Below are positions 8,212 to 15,239 of a stretch of DNA of 64,000 nt, piece after piece. The translations under genes and the position numbers were made by a program. The stretch spans positions 12,596 through 76,595 of the forward strand of contig CAZRTZ010000005.1 of assembly GCA_964603155.1 (NCBI GenBank), in the 5' to 3' direction. The notes under the pieces are model-generated. The model saw nothing but the letters and a program-made list of their open reading frames with translations, did no database searches and was not told where the DNA came from. This stretch comes from VAUL01 sp964603155 (GTDB lineage Bacteria; Desulfobacterota; Desulfuromonadia; Desulfuromonadales; BM103). Position 1 is the stretch's first letter. Each line of letters starts with the position of its first letter.

Positions 8212-9051
8212 ATGCTACGGCTCGTCTCCCTGCTTCTGACCGCGCTGGTCCTGCTCTTCCCCGTCTCCGTCCTTGCCGCCGCCAATCCGTTTCCCAAGTC
8301 TGCCCGGTCCTACCTGGCGCAGGTCGGGGGAACCACGGTCTGGTCGTATCAGGCCGAGGAGCGGCTCCCCCCGGCCAGCCTGACCAAGATCATGACGGCG
8401 CTGATCGTTCTGGAGCGCGCCAATCTGAACGCGACGGTCACGGTCAGCCCGACCGTCGCCGCCGAGACCGGGCATCGCCTGCGCCTGCGGGTTGGCGAGA
8501 AGTACCAGGTTCGCGACCTTCTGGCGGCCATGCTGATCGAGTCGGCCAATGATGCGGCCCGCGCCCTTGCCGAGCACATCGGCGGTTCCGAAGAGCGCTT
8601 TGCCGGGATCATGAACGCACGGGCGGCCAAAATGGGGCTCAAAAACACGCATTTTACCAATGCCGCCGGCCATCACGACCCGGATCACTACACCACGGCC
8701 AGGGACCTGGTGGTCATGACCGAAGCGGCTTTGCAGCGGCCGTTGTTCCGCGAGCTGGTTTCTACGGTTCGTTACAACATGCAGACCGTCAACGGCAAGC
8801 GGCGCTTCAAGCTGGAGAACAGCAATAAACTCCTCCCCAAGTACGAGGGGATGGTCGGGGTCAAAACCGGCTACACACCCGAGGCCGGCCGCTGCCTGGT
8901 CGCCCTGGCCGAGCGCGACGGCGTCGAGGTGCTGATCGTCCTGTTACGCGCCAAGAATCGCTGGCAACTCGCCGAACGCATGCTCGACAAGGCTTTCGAG
9001 CAATACGCCTACCTGGGCAAGCAACCGAAGCTGGTCGTGGCCAAGCGTTGA
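8212..9051 (+). CDS. D-alanyl-D-alanine carboxypeptidase (low-molecular-weight penicillin-binding protein)
   Basis: The 279-residue exported serine peptidase trims the terminal D-Ala of peptidoglycan stem peptides. A signal peptide covers about residues 1-23 (ending SVLAAA). All three penicillin-binding motifs are present: SLTK (Ser about 57), SAN (about 115) and KTG (about 221). It stops soon after the catalytic domain and lacks the full PBP5 C-terminal beta domain and amphipathic anchor, so it may be a soluble periplasmic DacD/DacF-like form. ATG 8212 is chosen because it starts the signal peptide; the upstream ATG 8170 would add a non-signal extension. No strong ribosome site is visible. 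Confidence 0.9.
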   Translation: MLRLVSLLLTALVLLFPVSVLAAANPFPKSARSYLAQVGGTTVWSYQAEERLPPASLTKIMTALIVLERANLNATVTVSPTVAAETGHRLRLRVGEKYQVRDLLAAMLIESANDAARALAEHIGGSEERFAGIMNARAAKMGLKNTHFTNAAGHHDPDHYTTARDLVVMTEAALQRPLFRELVSTVRYNMQTVNGKRRFKLENSNKLLPKYEGMVGVKTGYTPEAGRCLVALAERDGVEVLIVLLRAKNRWQLAERMLDKAFEQYAYLGKQPKLVVAKR

Positions 9052-9090
9052 TGCTTTTTTTGACGCAGAAACGCAGAGGAAAATTTAAAT

Positions 9091-9122
9091 AAGAACGGCG
9101 GCCCCGAAAGGCCGCCGTTCTT
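9091..9122. terminator. Bidirectional terminator between convergent carboxypeptidase and transketolase genes
   Basis: The 13-bp perfect stem AAGAACGGCGGCC/GGCCGCCGTTCTT has a six-base loop and is flanked by A/T-rich DNA. Around it lie matching pieces of an ACGCAGAG / CTCTGCGT inverted repeat (9064-9080 and 9142-9151). Confidence 0.85.
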
Positions 9123-9155
9123 CGTTTGGTGCGTCTCCGTGCCTCTGCGTAAAGG

Positions 9156-11144
9156 CTATTTCAGTAACTCCCGCACCTTCTGCGCCACGTTTTCGGCGGT
9201 GAAGCCGAAGTGCTCGAACAGCTTGCCGGCCGGACCGCTGGCGCCGAAGCCGGTCATCCCCACCACCTTGCCGCAGCGGCCGACGTAGCGTTCCCAACCG
9301 AAGGTCGAGGCGGCTTCCACCGCCACGCGCTTGCCGCAGGCCGGCGGCAGCACTTCGTCGCGGTAGGCCTGGCTCTGCTGCTCGAACAGCTCCCAGCATG
9401 GCAACGAGACGACGCGCACGCCGATCCCCTCCTGCTGCAGCTGCTCGCGGGCCGCCAGGGCCAGAGGGACTTCCGAGCCGCTGGCGATGATCAGCGCCTG
9501 CAGTTCCCCCTCTTCTCTGGCCAGAACATAGCCGCCCTTGTGGACGCCGGCCACCGCGCCGTAGACGGTGCGGTCCAAGGTGGGCAGGGCCTGGCGGGAG
9601 AGGATCAGGGCGGTCGGACCTCGGCGGTTGAGGATCGCCGCCTTCCAGGCTTCGGCGGTCTCGCTGGCGTCGCACGGGCGAATCACGGTGAGGTTCGGCA
9701 CGGCGCGCAGGTTCGGCAGCTGCTCGATCGGCTGGTGGGTCGGGCCATCCTCGCCGAGGCCGATGGAGTCATGGGTCAGTACGTAGATGGTGCCGAGCCC
9801 CATCATCGCCGCCAGACGCATCGGCGGGCGCATGTAGTCGGCGAAGATCATGAAGGTGCCGCCGAAGGGGATCAGCCCGGGGGTGTGGGCGAGCCCGTTC
9901 ATGATCGCGCCCATGCCGTGTTCGCGTACCCCGAAGTGGATGTTGCGGCCGGCAGTGCAGCCGGTGAAGGACTTCTCGTCTTTGAGCGTGGTGTTGTTCG
10001 ACGGGCCAAGGTCGGCCGAGCCGCCGAGGAAGAGCGGCAGCTTGTCGGCGATGGTGTTGAGGACCTTGCCGCTGGCCTGGCGGGTCGCCAGCTTTTCACC
10101 GGGGGTGAACTCCGGCAGGGCGTCCCAGCCGGCCGGCAGCTTGCCGTCGGCAATCAGCTGCCATTCGGCGAGGGCCTGGCTCTGGGCCAACTCCTTCTTG
10201 AAGGCAGACTGCCATTGCTTCTCCAGTTCGGCGCCACGGGTTTTGGCCGCACCCATGTGCGCGGCGACCTCGGCGGGAATGGCGAAGCTTTTCTCCGGGT
10301 CGCGGCCGAAGGCGCGCTTGGTGGCCTTGAGTTCGTCGCTCCCCAGCGGGGCGCCGTGGGCGTCGTGAGTGTCCTGCTTGGTCGGGGCGCCGAAGCCGAT
10401 GTGCGAGCGGGCGATGATCAGGGAGGGGCGCGGCGAGTGCTTGGCTTTTCGGATGGCGGCATCGATTTCGGCGACGTTTTCCCCTTCGACGCGCAGCACC
10501 TGCCAGCCGTAGCTCAGGAAACGGGTGCCGACATCCTCGGTGAAGGCCAGGTCGGTGTCACCTTCGATGGTGATCTTGTTGTCGAGATAGAGGCAGATCA
10601 GGTTGCCGAGGCGCAGGTGGCCGGCCAGGGAGGCGGCCTCACTGGCCACCCCTTCCATCAGGTCGCCGTCGGAACAGAGGGCATAGACGTTGTAGTCGAA
10701 CAGCTCCTTGCTGACGCGTTTCTGCAGGAAGCGCGCGCCCATGGCCATGCCGGCGGCGACCGCGATCCCCTGCCCCAGCGGGCCGGTGGTGGTCTCGATG
10801 CCGGGGGCATGGCCGAACTCGGGATGGCCGGCAGTGGGGCTGCCGAGCTGGCGGAAGTTCTTCAGGTCGTCCAGCGACAGGCCGTAGCCGGTCAGGTGCA
10901 GCATGCTGTAAAGCAGCGCCGAGGCGTGCCCGCAGGAGAGCACGAAGCGGTCGCGACCGGGCCACTCCGGGTTGGCCGGGTTGTAGCGCATATGCCGGCT
11001 GTAGAGCAGGTAGGCGATCGGCGCCGCCTCCATCGGCGTGCCCGGATGGCCGGAGTTGGCCTTCTCCACCATGTCGGCGGCAAGCAGGCGGATGGTGTCG
11101 ATGCTGGCCGTGGCCAGTTCGCGATCGAAGTCGGGTTGCTGCAT
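9156..11144 (-). CDS. tkt: Transketolase
   Basis: Thiamine-diphosphate enzyme that moves two-carbon ketol units in the non-oxidative pentose phosphate pathway. At 662 residues it is full length. The ThDP/Mg motif GDGDL-type sequence is visible as CSDGDLMEGVASEA (about 157-170) with the following N-x-I region (DNKITIEG). The N-terminal His of HPGTPM and the central REHGMGAIMNG segment of the pyrimidine domain are also seen. ATG 11144 has a GGAG site at the usual distance. It lies downstream of the aminotransferase on the same strand with a 139-bp gap containing a GC-rich hairpin, so separate transcription is likely. Confidence 0.95.
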   Translation of the reverse strand: MQQPDFDRELATASIDTIRLLAADMVEKANSGHPGTPMEAAPIAYLLYSRHMRYNPANPEWPGRDRFVLSCGHASALLYSMLHLTGYGLSLDDLKNFRQLGSPTAGHPEFGHAPGIETTTGPLGQGIAVAAGMAMGARFLQKRVSKELFDYNVYALCSDGDLMEGVASEAASLAGHLRLGNLICLYLDNKITIEGDTDLAFTEDVGTRFLSYGWQVLRVEGENVAEIDAAIRKAKHSPRPSLIIARSHIGFGAPTKQDTHDAHGAPLGSDELKATKRAFGRDPEKSFAIPAEVAAHMGAAKTRGAELEKQWQSAFKKELAQSQALAEWQLIADGKLPAGWDALPEFTPGEKLATRQASGKVLNTIADKLPLFLGGSADLGPSNNTTLKDEKSFTGCTAGRNIHFGVREHGMGAIMNGLAHTPGLIPFGGTFMIFADYMRPPMRLAAMMGLGTIYVLTHDSIGLGEDGPTHQPIEQLPNLRAVPNLTVIRPCDASETAEAWKAAILNRRGPTALILSRQALPTLDRTVYGAVAGVHKGGYVLAREEGELQALIIASGSEVPLALAAREQLQQEGIGVRVVSLPCWELFEQQSQAYRDEVLPPACGKRVAVEAASTFGWERYVGRCGKVVGMTGFGASGPAGKLFEHFGFTAENVAQKVRELLK

Positions 11145-11218
11145 GGGTTTTTCTCCTGCGGGTAGGGTGCGGCTACTATACGAAGGGGGCTGTTGTGAGG
11201 CAAGGGTAAAAGCGGAGG

Positions 11219-11279
11219 CCGGGGACGCGGGGTCGGGGGCTGGAAAAAGCCGTTGCCGGCCCCCAGCCCCCAGCTCCTG
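11219..11279. repeat. GC-rich imperfect hairpin between aminotransferase and transketolase genes
   Basis: Arms GGGGGCTGG and CCAGCCCCC with nearby duplicates of GGGGGCTG form a GC-rich foldback just after the aminotransferase stop. It could terminate that transcript or be another dispersed palindrome; there is no clear U-run. Confidence 0.4.
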
Positions 11280-11283
11280 TCTG

Positions 11284-12588
11284 TCACGAATTCAGATACG
11301 CCGTGACGCTGTCGGCAATGGTCCGGAAAATCCGGTCCAACTCCTCCATGTCGCGCTCCAGCAGGGTGATGCGGAAGCCGTTCTGGTTGGTGCAGAACGA
11401 GGTCAGCGGCACCGTGCAAATTCCGGTCGAGGCCAGCAGGTAGTAGACAAAGCGCTTGTCGAGGGAACACCCCGGCGCGCTGACCAGCTTCTCCACCAGT
11501 TCGCGCACCTCGGCGTTGGCGATCGGCAGAGTCTGGCTGCCGTTGAGCAGGCCGTCGTCGAAGGCGACCGCCATGTAGAAGGCGCCGTTGGTGCGGTTGA
11601 CCTTCAGCCCCGGGACGCCGCTGAGGGTGTCGAAGGCGATGTTCGACGCCTGCTCGTAGCGCCGCTTGCGCTCTTCGAGGTAGACCGGGTACTCGGGGTG
11701 GGTCATCATCTTCGAGATCGCCATCTGCGGCAGGGTGGTGGCGCAGACCTCGACCAGCTTGGCGTTGAGGATGCAGGCCACGTACTTGGCGAAGATCGGG
11801 TCCTTGTCGGCGTTGTAGACCTCGATCCAGCCGCTGCGCCCGCCCGGCCACGGAAACTCCTTGCTGATCCCCTTCATGGCGATGGCCGGCACGTCGCCGA
11901 TCAGATCGGAAATCGGCAGGGTGCTCTCGCCGTTGTAAGTGATGTTGTGATAAATCTCGTCGCTGACGAGGAACAGGTCGTACTCCCTGGCAATGGCCAC
12001 GATCTCGCGCAGCGCCTCTTCCGGGTAGACCACGCCGGTCGGGTTGTCCGGGTTGATCAGCAGGATGCCGGCGATCGCCGAGTTGTACTTCACCTTGTTG
12101 CGCAGCTCGGCCAGGTCGGGGAGCCAGTGGTTGTCCGGGTCGAGGCGGTAGGTCACCGGCGGCTGGCCGGCGTTGGCGGCTTCGGCCGAGGAGTGGGTCG
12201 AGTAGGTCGGCGAGGGGACGATGATGCGGCTCTGCGGGCGCAGCGAGCCGTAGACCTTCTGGATGGCATCGCCCAGGCCGTTGAAGAAGAGGATGTCCTC
12301 GGGGCTGATCTGGTACTTGCCGCGGCGATTGGTCAGTTCGCAGATGAACTCGCGCGCTTCCAGCACGCCGCGGGTCGGGCAGTAGCCGTAGCTGGCGTTG
12401 TCCATCGCCAGGTCGGCGACGATCCGCTTCATCCACTCCGGGATCTGCTCCCCCTTGGCGACCGGGTCGCCGATGTTCTCCATGTTGGTCTTCAGGCCGA
12501 GCTTCTTGAGCTTGTCGGCAATGTCGACGATGGCGCGAATCTCGTAGGTCATCTCCCCGCCGCCGACCGGCACGATGTTATGGCGCAT
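11284..12588 (-). CDS. Pyridoxal-phosphate aminotransferase, class I/II, probable alanine aminotransferase
   Basis: This 434-residue fold-type I aminotransferase has the PLP lysine in SKEFPWPGGRSGW (about 235-247), the NPDNPTG motif binding the cofactor ring (about 169-175), the SDEIYH segment and a C-terminal substrate-carboxylate Arg in NGFRITLL. Sequence alone does not fix the substrate. The upstream leader (12675-12782), rich in Ala codons with its own terminator, argues that the product is alanine made from pyruvate and glutamate. ATG 12588 has an AAGGAAGG site and lies 33 bases after the attenuator hairpin. Aspartate or branched-chain specificity remains possible. Confidence 0.85.
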   Translation of the reverse strand: MRHNIVPVGGGEMTYEIRAIVDIADKLKKLGLKTNMENIGDPVAKGEQIPEWMKRIVADLAMDNASYGYCPTRGVLEAREFICELTNRRGKYQISPEDILFFNGLGDAIQKVYGSLRPQSRIIVPSPTYSTHSSAEAANAGQPPVTYRLDPDNHWLPDLAELRNKVKYNSAIAGILLINPDNPTGVVYPEEALREIVAIAREYDLFLVSDEIYHNITYNGESTLPISDLIGDVPAIAMKGISKEFPWPGGRSGWIEVYNADKDPIFAKYVACILNAKLVEVCATTLPQMAISKMMTHPEYPVYLEERKRRYEQASNIAFDTLSGVPGLKVNRTNGAFYMAVAFDDGLLNGSQTLPIANAEVRELVEKLVSAPGCSLDKRFVYYLLASTGICTVPLTSFCTNQNGFRITLLERDMEELDRIFRTIADSVTAYLNS

Positions 12589-12622
12589 GATTCACCTTCC
12601 TTGGCAGTGTTGGTTAAATGAA

Positions 12623-12650
12623 AAGGCCATGGGCGTCTGCCCATGGCCTT
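12623..12650 (-). terminator. Attenuator terminator upstream of the aminotransferase gene
   Basis: Read on the minus strand, a perfect 12-bp stem (AAGGCCATGGGC / GCCCATGGCCTT) with a four-base loop is followed by TTTTCATTT. It lies 25 bases after the leader-peptide stop and 33 bases before the aminotransferase ATG. Bases 12638-12647, the 5' arm, can instead pair with 12687-12696 inside the leader ORF, with nine of ten positions paired including one G-U. That pairing would be the antiterminator. Confidence 0.8.
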
Positions 12651-12674
12651 GGTCTTCCGGATGCGGATGCGCCG

Positions 12675-12782
12675 TCAGGCGCCGGAGCCAGGGACACGGG
12701 CACGGACAGCGGCCGCCGCGGCGGCCGCGCTGTTAGCTCGGGCAGCCTGGCAGAACAACTTGTCGGTGAGGGTCGGTTTCAT
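12675..12782 (-). CDS. Alanine-rich leader peptide (35 codons), candidate attenuation sensor
   Basis: The minus-strand ORF runs from ATG 12782 to TGA 12675-12677 and encodes 35 residues, 12 of them Ala. Codons 19-25 are seven consecutive Ala codons in mixed synonyms (GCG GCC GCC GCG GCG GCC GCT). Stop-to-terminator spacing is 25 bases, as in trp/his/leu leaders. The region covered by a ribosome at the stop codon includes 12687-12696, the strand that would form the antiterminator. A ribosome stalled in the Ala run would leave it free. Cautions: no strong ribosome site precedes the ATG, and the Ala run is also a perfect 20-bp GC palindrome, so chance must be excluded by comparison with orthologues. 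Confidence 0.7.
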   Translation of the reverse strand: MKPTLTDKLFCQAARANSAAAAAAAVRARVPGSGA

Positions 12783-12825
12783 GCTGGCTCGCGATGCTGG
12801 CAAATTAGGAACGAGAGTTCGCGAG

Positions 12826-12854
12826 AGTTAACATGGTGCCGCCGTCCATGTCAA
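12826..12854 (-). promoter_or_regulatory. Sigma-70 type promoter for the leader-aminotransferase transcript
   Basis: On the minus strand a consensus TTGACA (12849-12854) and TTAACT (12826-12831) are separated by 17 bases. The start site would fall near 12819, giving a short untranslated leader of about 37 bases before the leader peptide. The -10 box is only a half match. Confidence 0.6.
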
Positions 12855-12956
12855 CCGCGAACCGGCGGAATTTTTCATCGGCCGCACCCTCCGCTTGGCA
12901 CCCGCGCGTTGCAAGGGGTTGCGCTTCACGATGGCGGGGATTACATTGACACAGCC

Positions 12957-14054
12957 ATGAATCATCTTCCCGCGATCATTGCCGCCAAGCAGCTGCCGGC
13001 GACGACCGACCAGCCGACCGGGCGCTTCGGACTGGTCGGTGCCAGCGCGGCGATGCGCGAGGTCTACCGCAAGATCGAATTGTATGCACCGAGCGATGCG
13101 GCGGTGATTGTCACCGGCGAGACCGGTACCGGCAAGGAGCTGGTGGCCAGGGCCCTGCACGATCAGGGGCCGCGGCGCGCGGGGGCGTTCGTGGCCGTCA
13201 ACTGCTCGGCGATCGCCGCCGAACTGCTTGAATCCGAGTTGTTCGGCCATGAGAAGGGCTCCTTCACCGGGGCCCAGCGTACCCACCGCGGCCGCTTCGA
13301 GCGGGCCCACGGCGGGACGATCTTCCTCGACGAAGTCGGGGACATGCCGCTTGCCGCCCAGGCCAAGCTGCTGCGGGTCCTGGAGGAGGGGATGGTCGAG
13401 CGCGTCGGCGCCGAACGCCCGGTGCCGGTTGACGTGCGCGTGGTCGGTGCCACCAATGTACCGCTGGAACGGGCTGTTCACGACGGTCGTTTCCGCGCCG
13501 ACCTCTATCATCGCCTTGCCGTGCTGCGCATCGCCCTGCCGCCTTTGCGTCAGCGCCCCGAGGATATCCCGCTCCTGGTCGAATATTTCCTGCATGAGTT
13601 TCGGCGCAAATACGCACGAGTTGTGGAGCGCCTGACCCCCGAGGCCATGGCCCTGCTCGACGCCTACCTGTGGCCCGGCAACGTGCGTGAGCTGCGCAAT
13701 GTGCTGGAGCGGGTCTTCGTCGAGACCCACAGCGAGGTGATCGGCGCGCGCGCCTTCCGCGAGTGGGTGCGCGAGCGCCAGGATTTCTCCCCGGGCGAGT
13801 GGGGGCCCGAGCCGGCTCCCCGCCACGCAACGGTTGTTCCTCCCTGGCCACTCCCCGGGGCGCCCTCCGAGGCCGGCGCTGTACGCTCCCGCCGCTCGAC
13901 CCGACCTGCCAATCTGCAGCCCGCTGCGATCCGCCGTGCCTGGCAGATGACGGGCGGCAACCTCACCGCCGCCGCCCGTCATCTTGGCGTGCACCGCGCC
14001 ACCCTCTATCGCTATCTTGATCGTCTCGGCCTGACCCGGACCGATTTCGGCTGA
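12957..14054 (+). CDS. Sigma-54-dependent activator, probable heat-shock operon regulator
   Basis: This 365-residue enhancer-binding protein has a very short N-terminus and no receiver, PAS or GAF domain. An AAA+ core follows, with Walker A GETGTGKE (about 54-61), sigma-54 contact loop GSFTGA (about 98), Walker B GGTIFLDEVGD (about 115) and the arginine-finger region. A Fis-type helix-turn-helix lies at about 320-362 (GNLTAAARHLGVHRATLYRYL). Without a sensory domain, its activity may be set by a partner protein, as with PspF. Directly downstream are two palindromic sites, a -24/-12 promoter and hsp20-hsp20-clpB, which it most likely activates. ATG 12957 starts just before the conserved core; upstream in-frame sequence overlaps the leader region and is not coding. 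Confidence 0.88.
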   Translation: MNHLPAIIAAKQLPATTDQPTGRFGLVGASAAMREVYRKIELYAPSDAAVIVTGETGTGKELVARALHDQGPRRAGAFVAVNCSAIAAELLESELFGHEKGSFTGAQRTHRGRFERAHGGTIFLDEVGDMPLAAQAKLLRVLEEGMVERVGAERPVPVDVRVVGATNVPLERAVHDGRFRADLYHRLAVLRIALPPLRQRPEDIPLLVEYFLHEFRRKYARVVERLTPEAMALLDAYLWPGNVRELRNVLERVFVETHSEVIGARAFREWVRERQDFSPGEWGPEPAPRHATVVPPWPLPGAPSEAGAVRSRRSTRPANLQPAAIRRAWQMTGGNLTAAARHLGVHRATLYRYLDRLGLTRTDFG

Positions 14055-14098
14055 CCCCCCCCATCGTCCTTTCGGCTCTGTCTGCGACACTCTCACCT

Positions 14099-14155
14099 AT
14101 TTGCGGCGTCGCAAATCGACTTATGCGACTTCTTGCGACGTTGCAAGTTGTCGCA
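14099..14155. promoter_or_regulatory. Palindromic upstream activator sites for the sigma-54 activator
   Basis: Two 14-bp palindromes of the form TTGCGRCGTYGCAA occur at 14101-14114 and 14133-14146. Their centres are 32 bp apart (three helical turns). The second sits inside a wider palindrome from TGCGAC (14124) to GTCGCA (14155), and another TGCGAC half-site lies at 14082-14087. They are about 75-110 bp upstream of the -24 box, the usual place for enhancer-binding proteins. Confidence 0.7.
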
Positions 14156-14215
14156 GGTTTCCCGCCTGTCCATGAAAAGCCCTTTGTATTCGGTATGTTA
14201 TCTTTCTCTTCCAGC

Positions 14216-14231
14216 TGGCACGCCCCTTGAA
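14216..14231 (+). promoter_or_regulatory. Sigma-54 (-24/-12) promoter of hsp20-hsp20-clpB
   Basis: TGGCACGCCCCTTGAA matches the TGGCACG-N4-TTGC(A/T) consensus except for A in place of C in the -12 GC. The -24 GG (14217-14218) and -12 element are correctly spaced. Transcription would start near 14241, about 60 bases before the first hsp20 ATG. Confidence 0.75.
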
Positions 14232-14302
14232 ATACCCTTTGAGCAGATAACGCAACCAACGGGGGTCTCCCCCCGAATCGACACAGCAGGAGGTGAACAG
14301 CT

Positions 14303-14737
14303 ATGAGGAACTGGGATCTGTTGAGGGAGATGAGCCGGATGCAGCGCGATCTCGATGCGATCTTTCGCGGTTTCGGCACGGGCTCCGGCGCCGGTTTTGC
14401 CCTGCGCGACTGGCCGCGCATCAACCTGCGCGAGGATACCGACCACATTTACGTCGAGGCGCTGCTGCCGGGGGGCGACCCGGAGAAGCTCGAAATGAAC
14501 GTGCTCGGCAACACCCTGACCATCGCCGGTGAGCGGGCGGGGGGCGAGAGCGAGAAGAACGGCCGCACCTGGCATCGCCGCGAGCGCGGCGCCGGCAGGT
14601 TCCTGCGCAGCATCGAACTGCCGGTCGAGATCAAGCCGGACCGGGTCAAGGCCGAGTACAAGAACGGCCTGCTGCTGGTGACGCTACCCAAGGTTGAAGA
14701 AGCCAAGCCGAAGCGGATCAGCATCAAGGTGCGCTAG
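14303..14737 (+). CDS. Small heat-shock protein Hsp20 (first copy)
   Basis: This 144-residue alpha-crystallin-family holdase keeps unfolding proteins soluble for ClpB/DnaK. The alpha-crystallin domain spans about residues 40-135, with the NTLTIAGER strand and the near-C-terminal NGLLLVTLPK motif (A-x-x-x-N-G-L). A short C-terminal extension ends RISIKVR, providing an I-x-I/V-like tail contact. AGGAGG lies 8 bases before ATG 14303. It is first in the operon behind the sigma-54 promoter and is followed two bases after its stop by the frame of the second copy. Confidence 0.93.
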   Translation: MRNWDLLREMSRMQRDLDAIFRGFGTGSGAGFALRDWPRINLREDTDHIYVEALLPGGDPEKLEMNVLGNTLTIAGERAGGESEKNGRTWHRRERGAGRFLRSIELPVEIKPDRVKAEYKNGLLLVTLPKVEEAKPKRISIKVR

Positions 14738-14775
14738 CCATGGACAGAACCAGAGACGAGAGGAGGCGAGAAGCC

Positions 14776-15165
14776 ATGACCGACAAGAGCATGACAGTAA
14801 GCGATGACCGGACCGTCAGCCGCGAAGCGACCCGCGCGCAAGCGCGTTACGTCACCCCGCCGGTCGATATCGTCGAAACCGACGAGGGGCTGACTCTGGT
14901 CGCCGATGTCCCCGGGCTGGATGAAAAGAGCCTGGAAATCAGCGTCGACCAGGGGGTGCTGACCATCGAAGGGAAGGCGGTGTTCGGCACCGGCGACCTG
15001 CTCTGGCGTGAATACGCCATGGATGGCTACTGGCGGCAGTTCCAGCTGCCGGAGAGCTTCGACGCAAGCAGGGCCCGGGCGGAAGTGAAGAACGGTGTGC
15101 TGACCCTGCACCTGCCCAAGGCGGAAGCCGCCAAGCCGCGCAAGATCGCGATCGAGACGCATTGA
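14776..15165 (+). CDS. Small heat-shock protein Hsp20 (second copy)
   Basis: The 129-residue Hsp20-family protein has its crystallin domain at about residues 25-115 (VDIVETDEGLTLVADVPG, VLTIEGKA, NGVLTLHLPK). I chose ATG 14776 because GAGGAGG stands just before it; the frame is open back to ATG 14740. It is diverged from the first copy, so the pair may form mixed oligomers or differ in clients. It lies between hsp20 copy one and clpB in one apparent operon. Confidence 0.92.
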   Translation: MTDKSMTVSDDRTVSREATRAQARYVTPPVDIVETDEGLTLVADVPGLDEKSLEISVDQGVLTIEGKAVFGTGDLLWREYAMDGYWRQFQLPESFDASRARAEVKNGVLTLHLPKAEAAKPRKIAIETH

Positions 15166-15190
15166 ATCGCCGTTAGTCATTGATAACATG

Positions 15191-15218
15191 GTAGGGGCGG
15201 TTCGCGAACCGCCCCTAC
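15191..15218. repeat. Perfect 28-bp palindrome, GTAGGGGCG family
   Basis: GTAGGGGCGGTTCG is followed by its exact reverse complement. A near copy is at 36697-36723 and relatives sharing the GTAGGGGCG end are at 34650-34696 and 40068-40115. Here it sits in the leader of clpB, 22 bases before the ATG, where it could modulate translation or partly terminate. Confidence 0.8.
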
Positions 15219-15239
15219 GTTATGAAAACCGAGGATGTC

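Noticed and set aside
9210..11165. Plus-strand ORF of 651 codons opposite transketolase
   Set aside because: Antisense shadow of tkt; His/Gly/Gln-rich with no motif.
12894..12915. TGGCAC...TTGCA resembling a sigma-54 promoter before the activator gene
   Set aside because: Spacing between GG and GC is 12 rather than 10, so it should not be recognised; the well-spaced site is at 14216.
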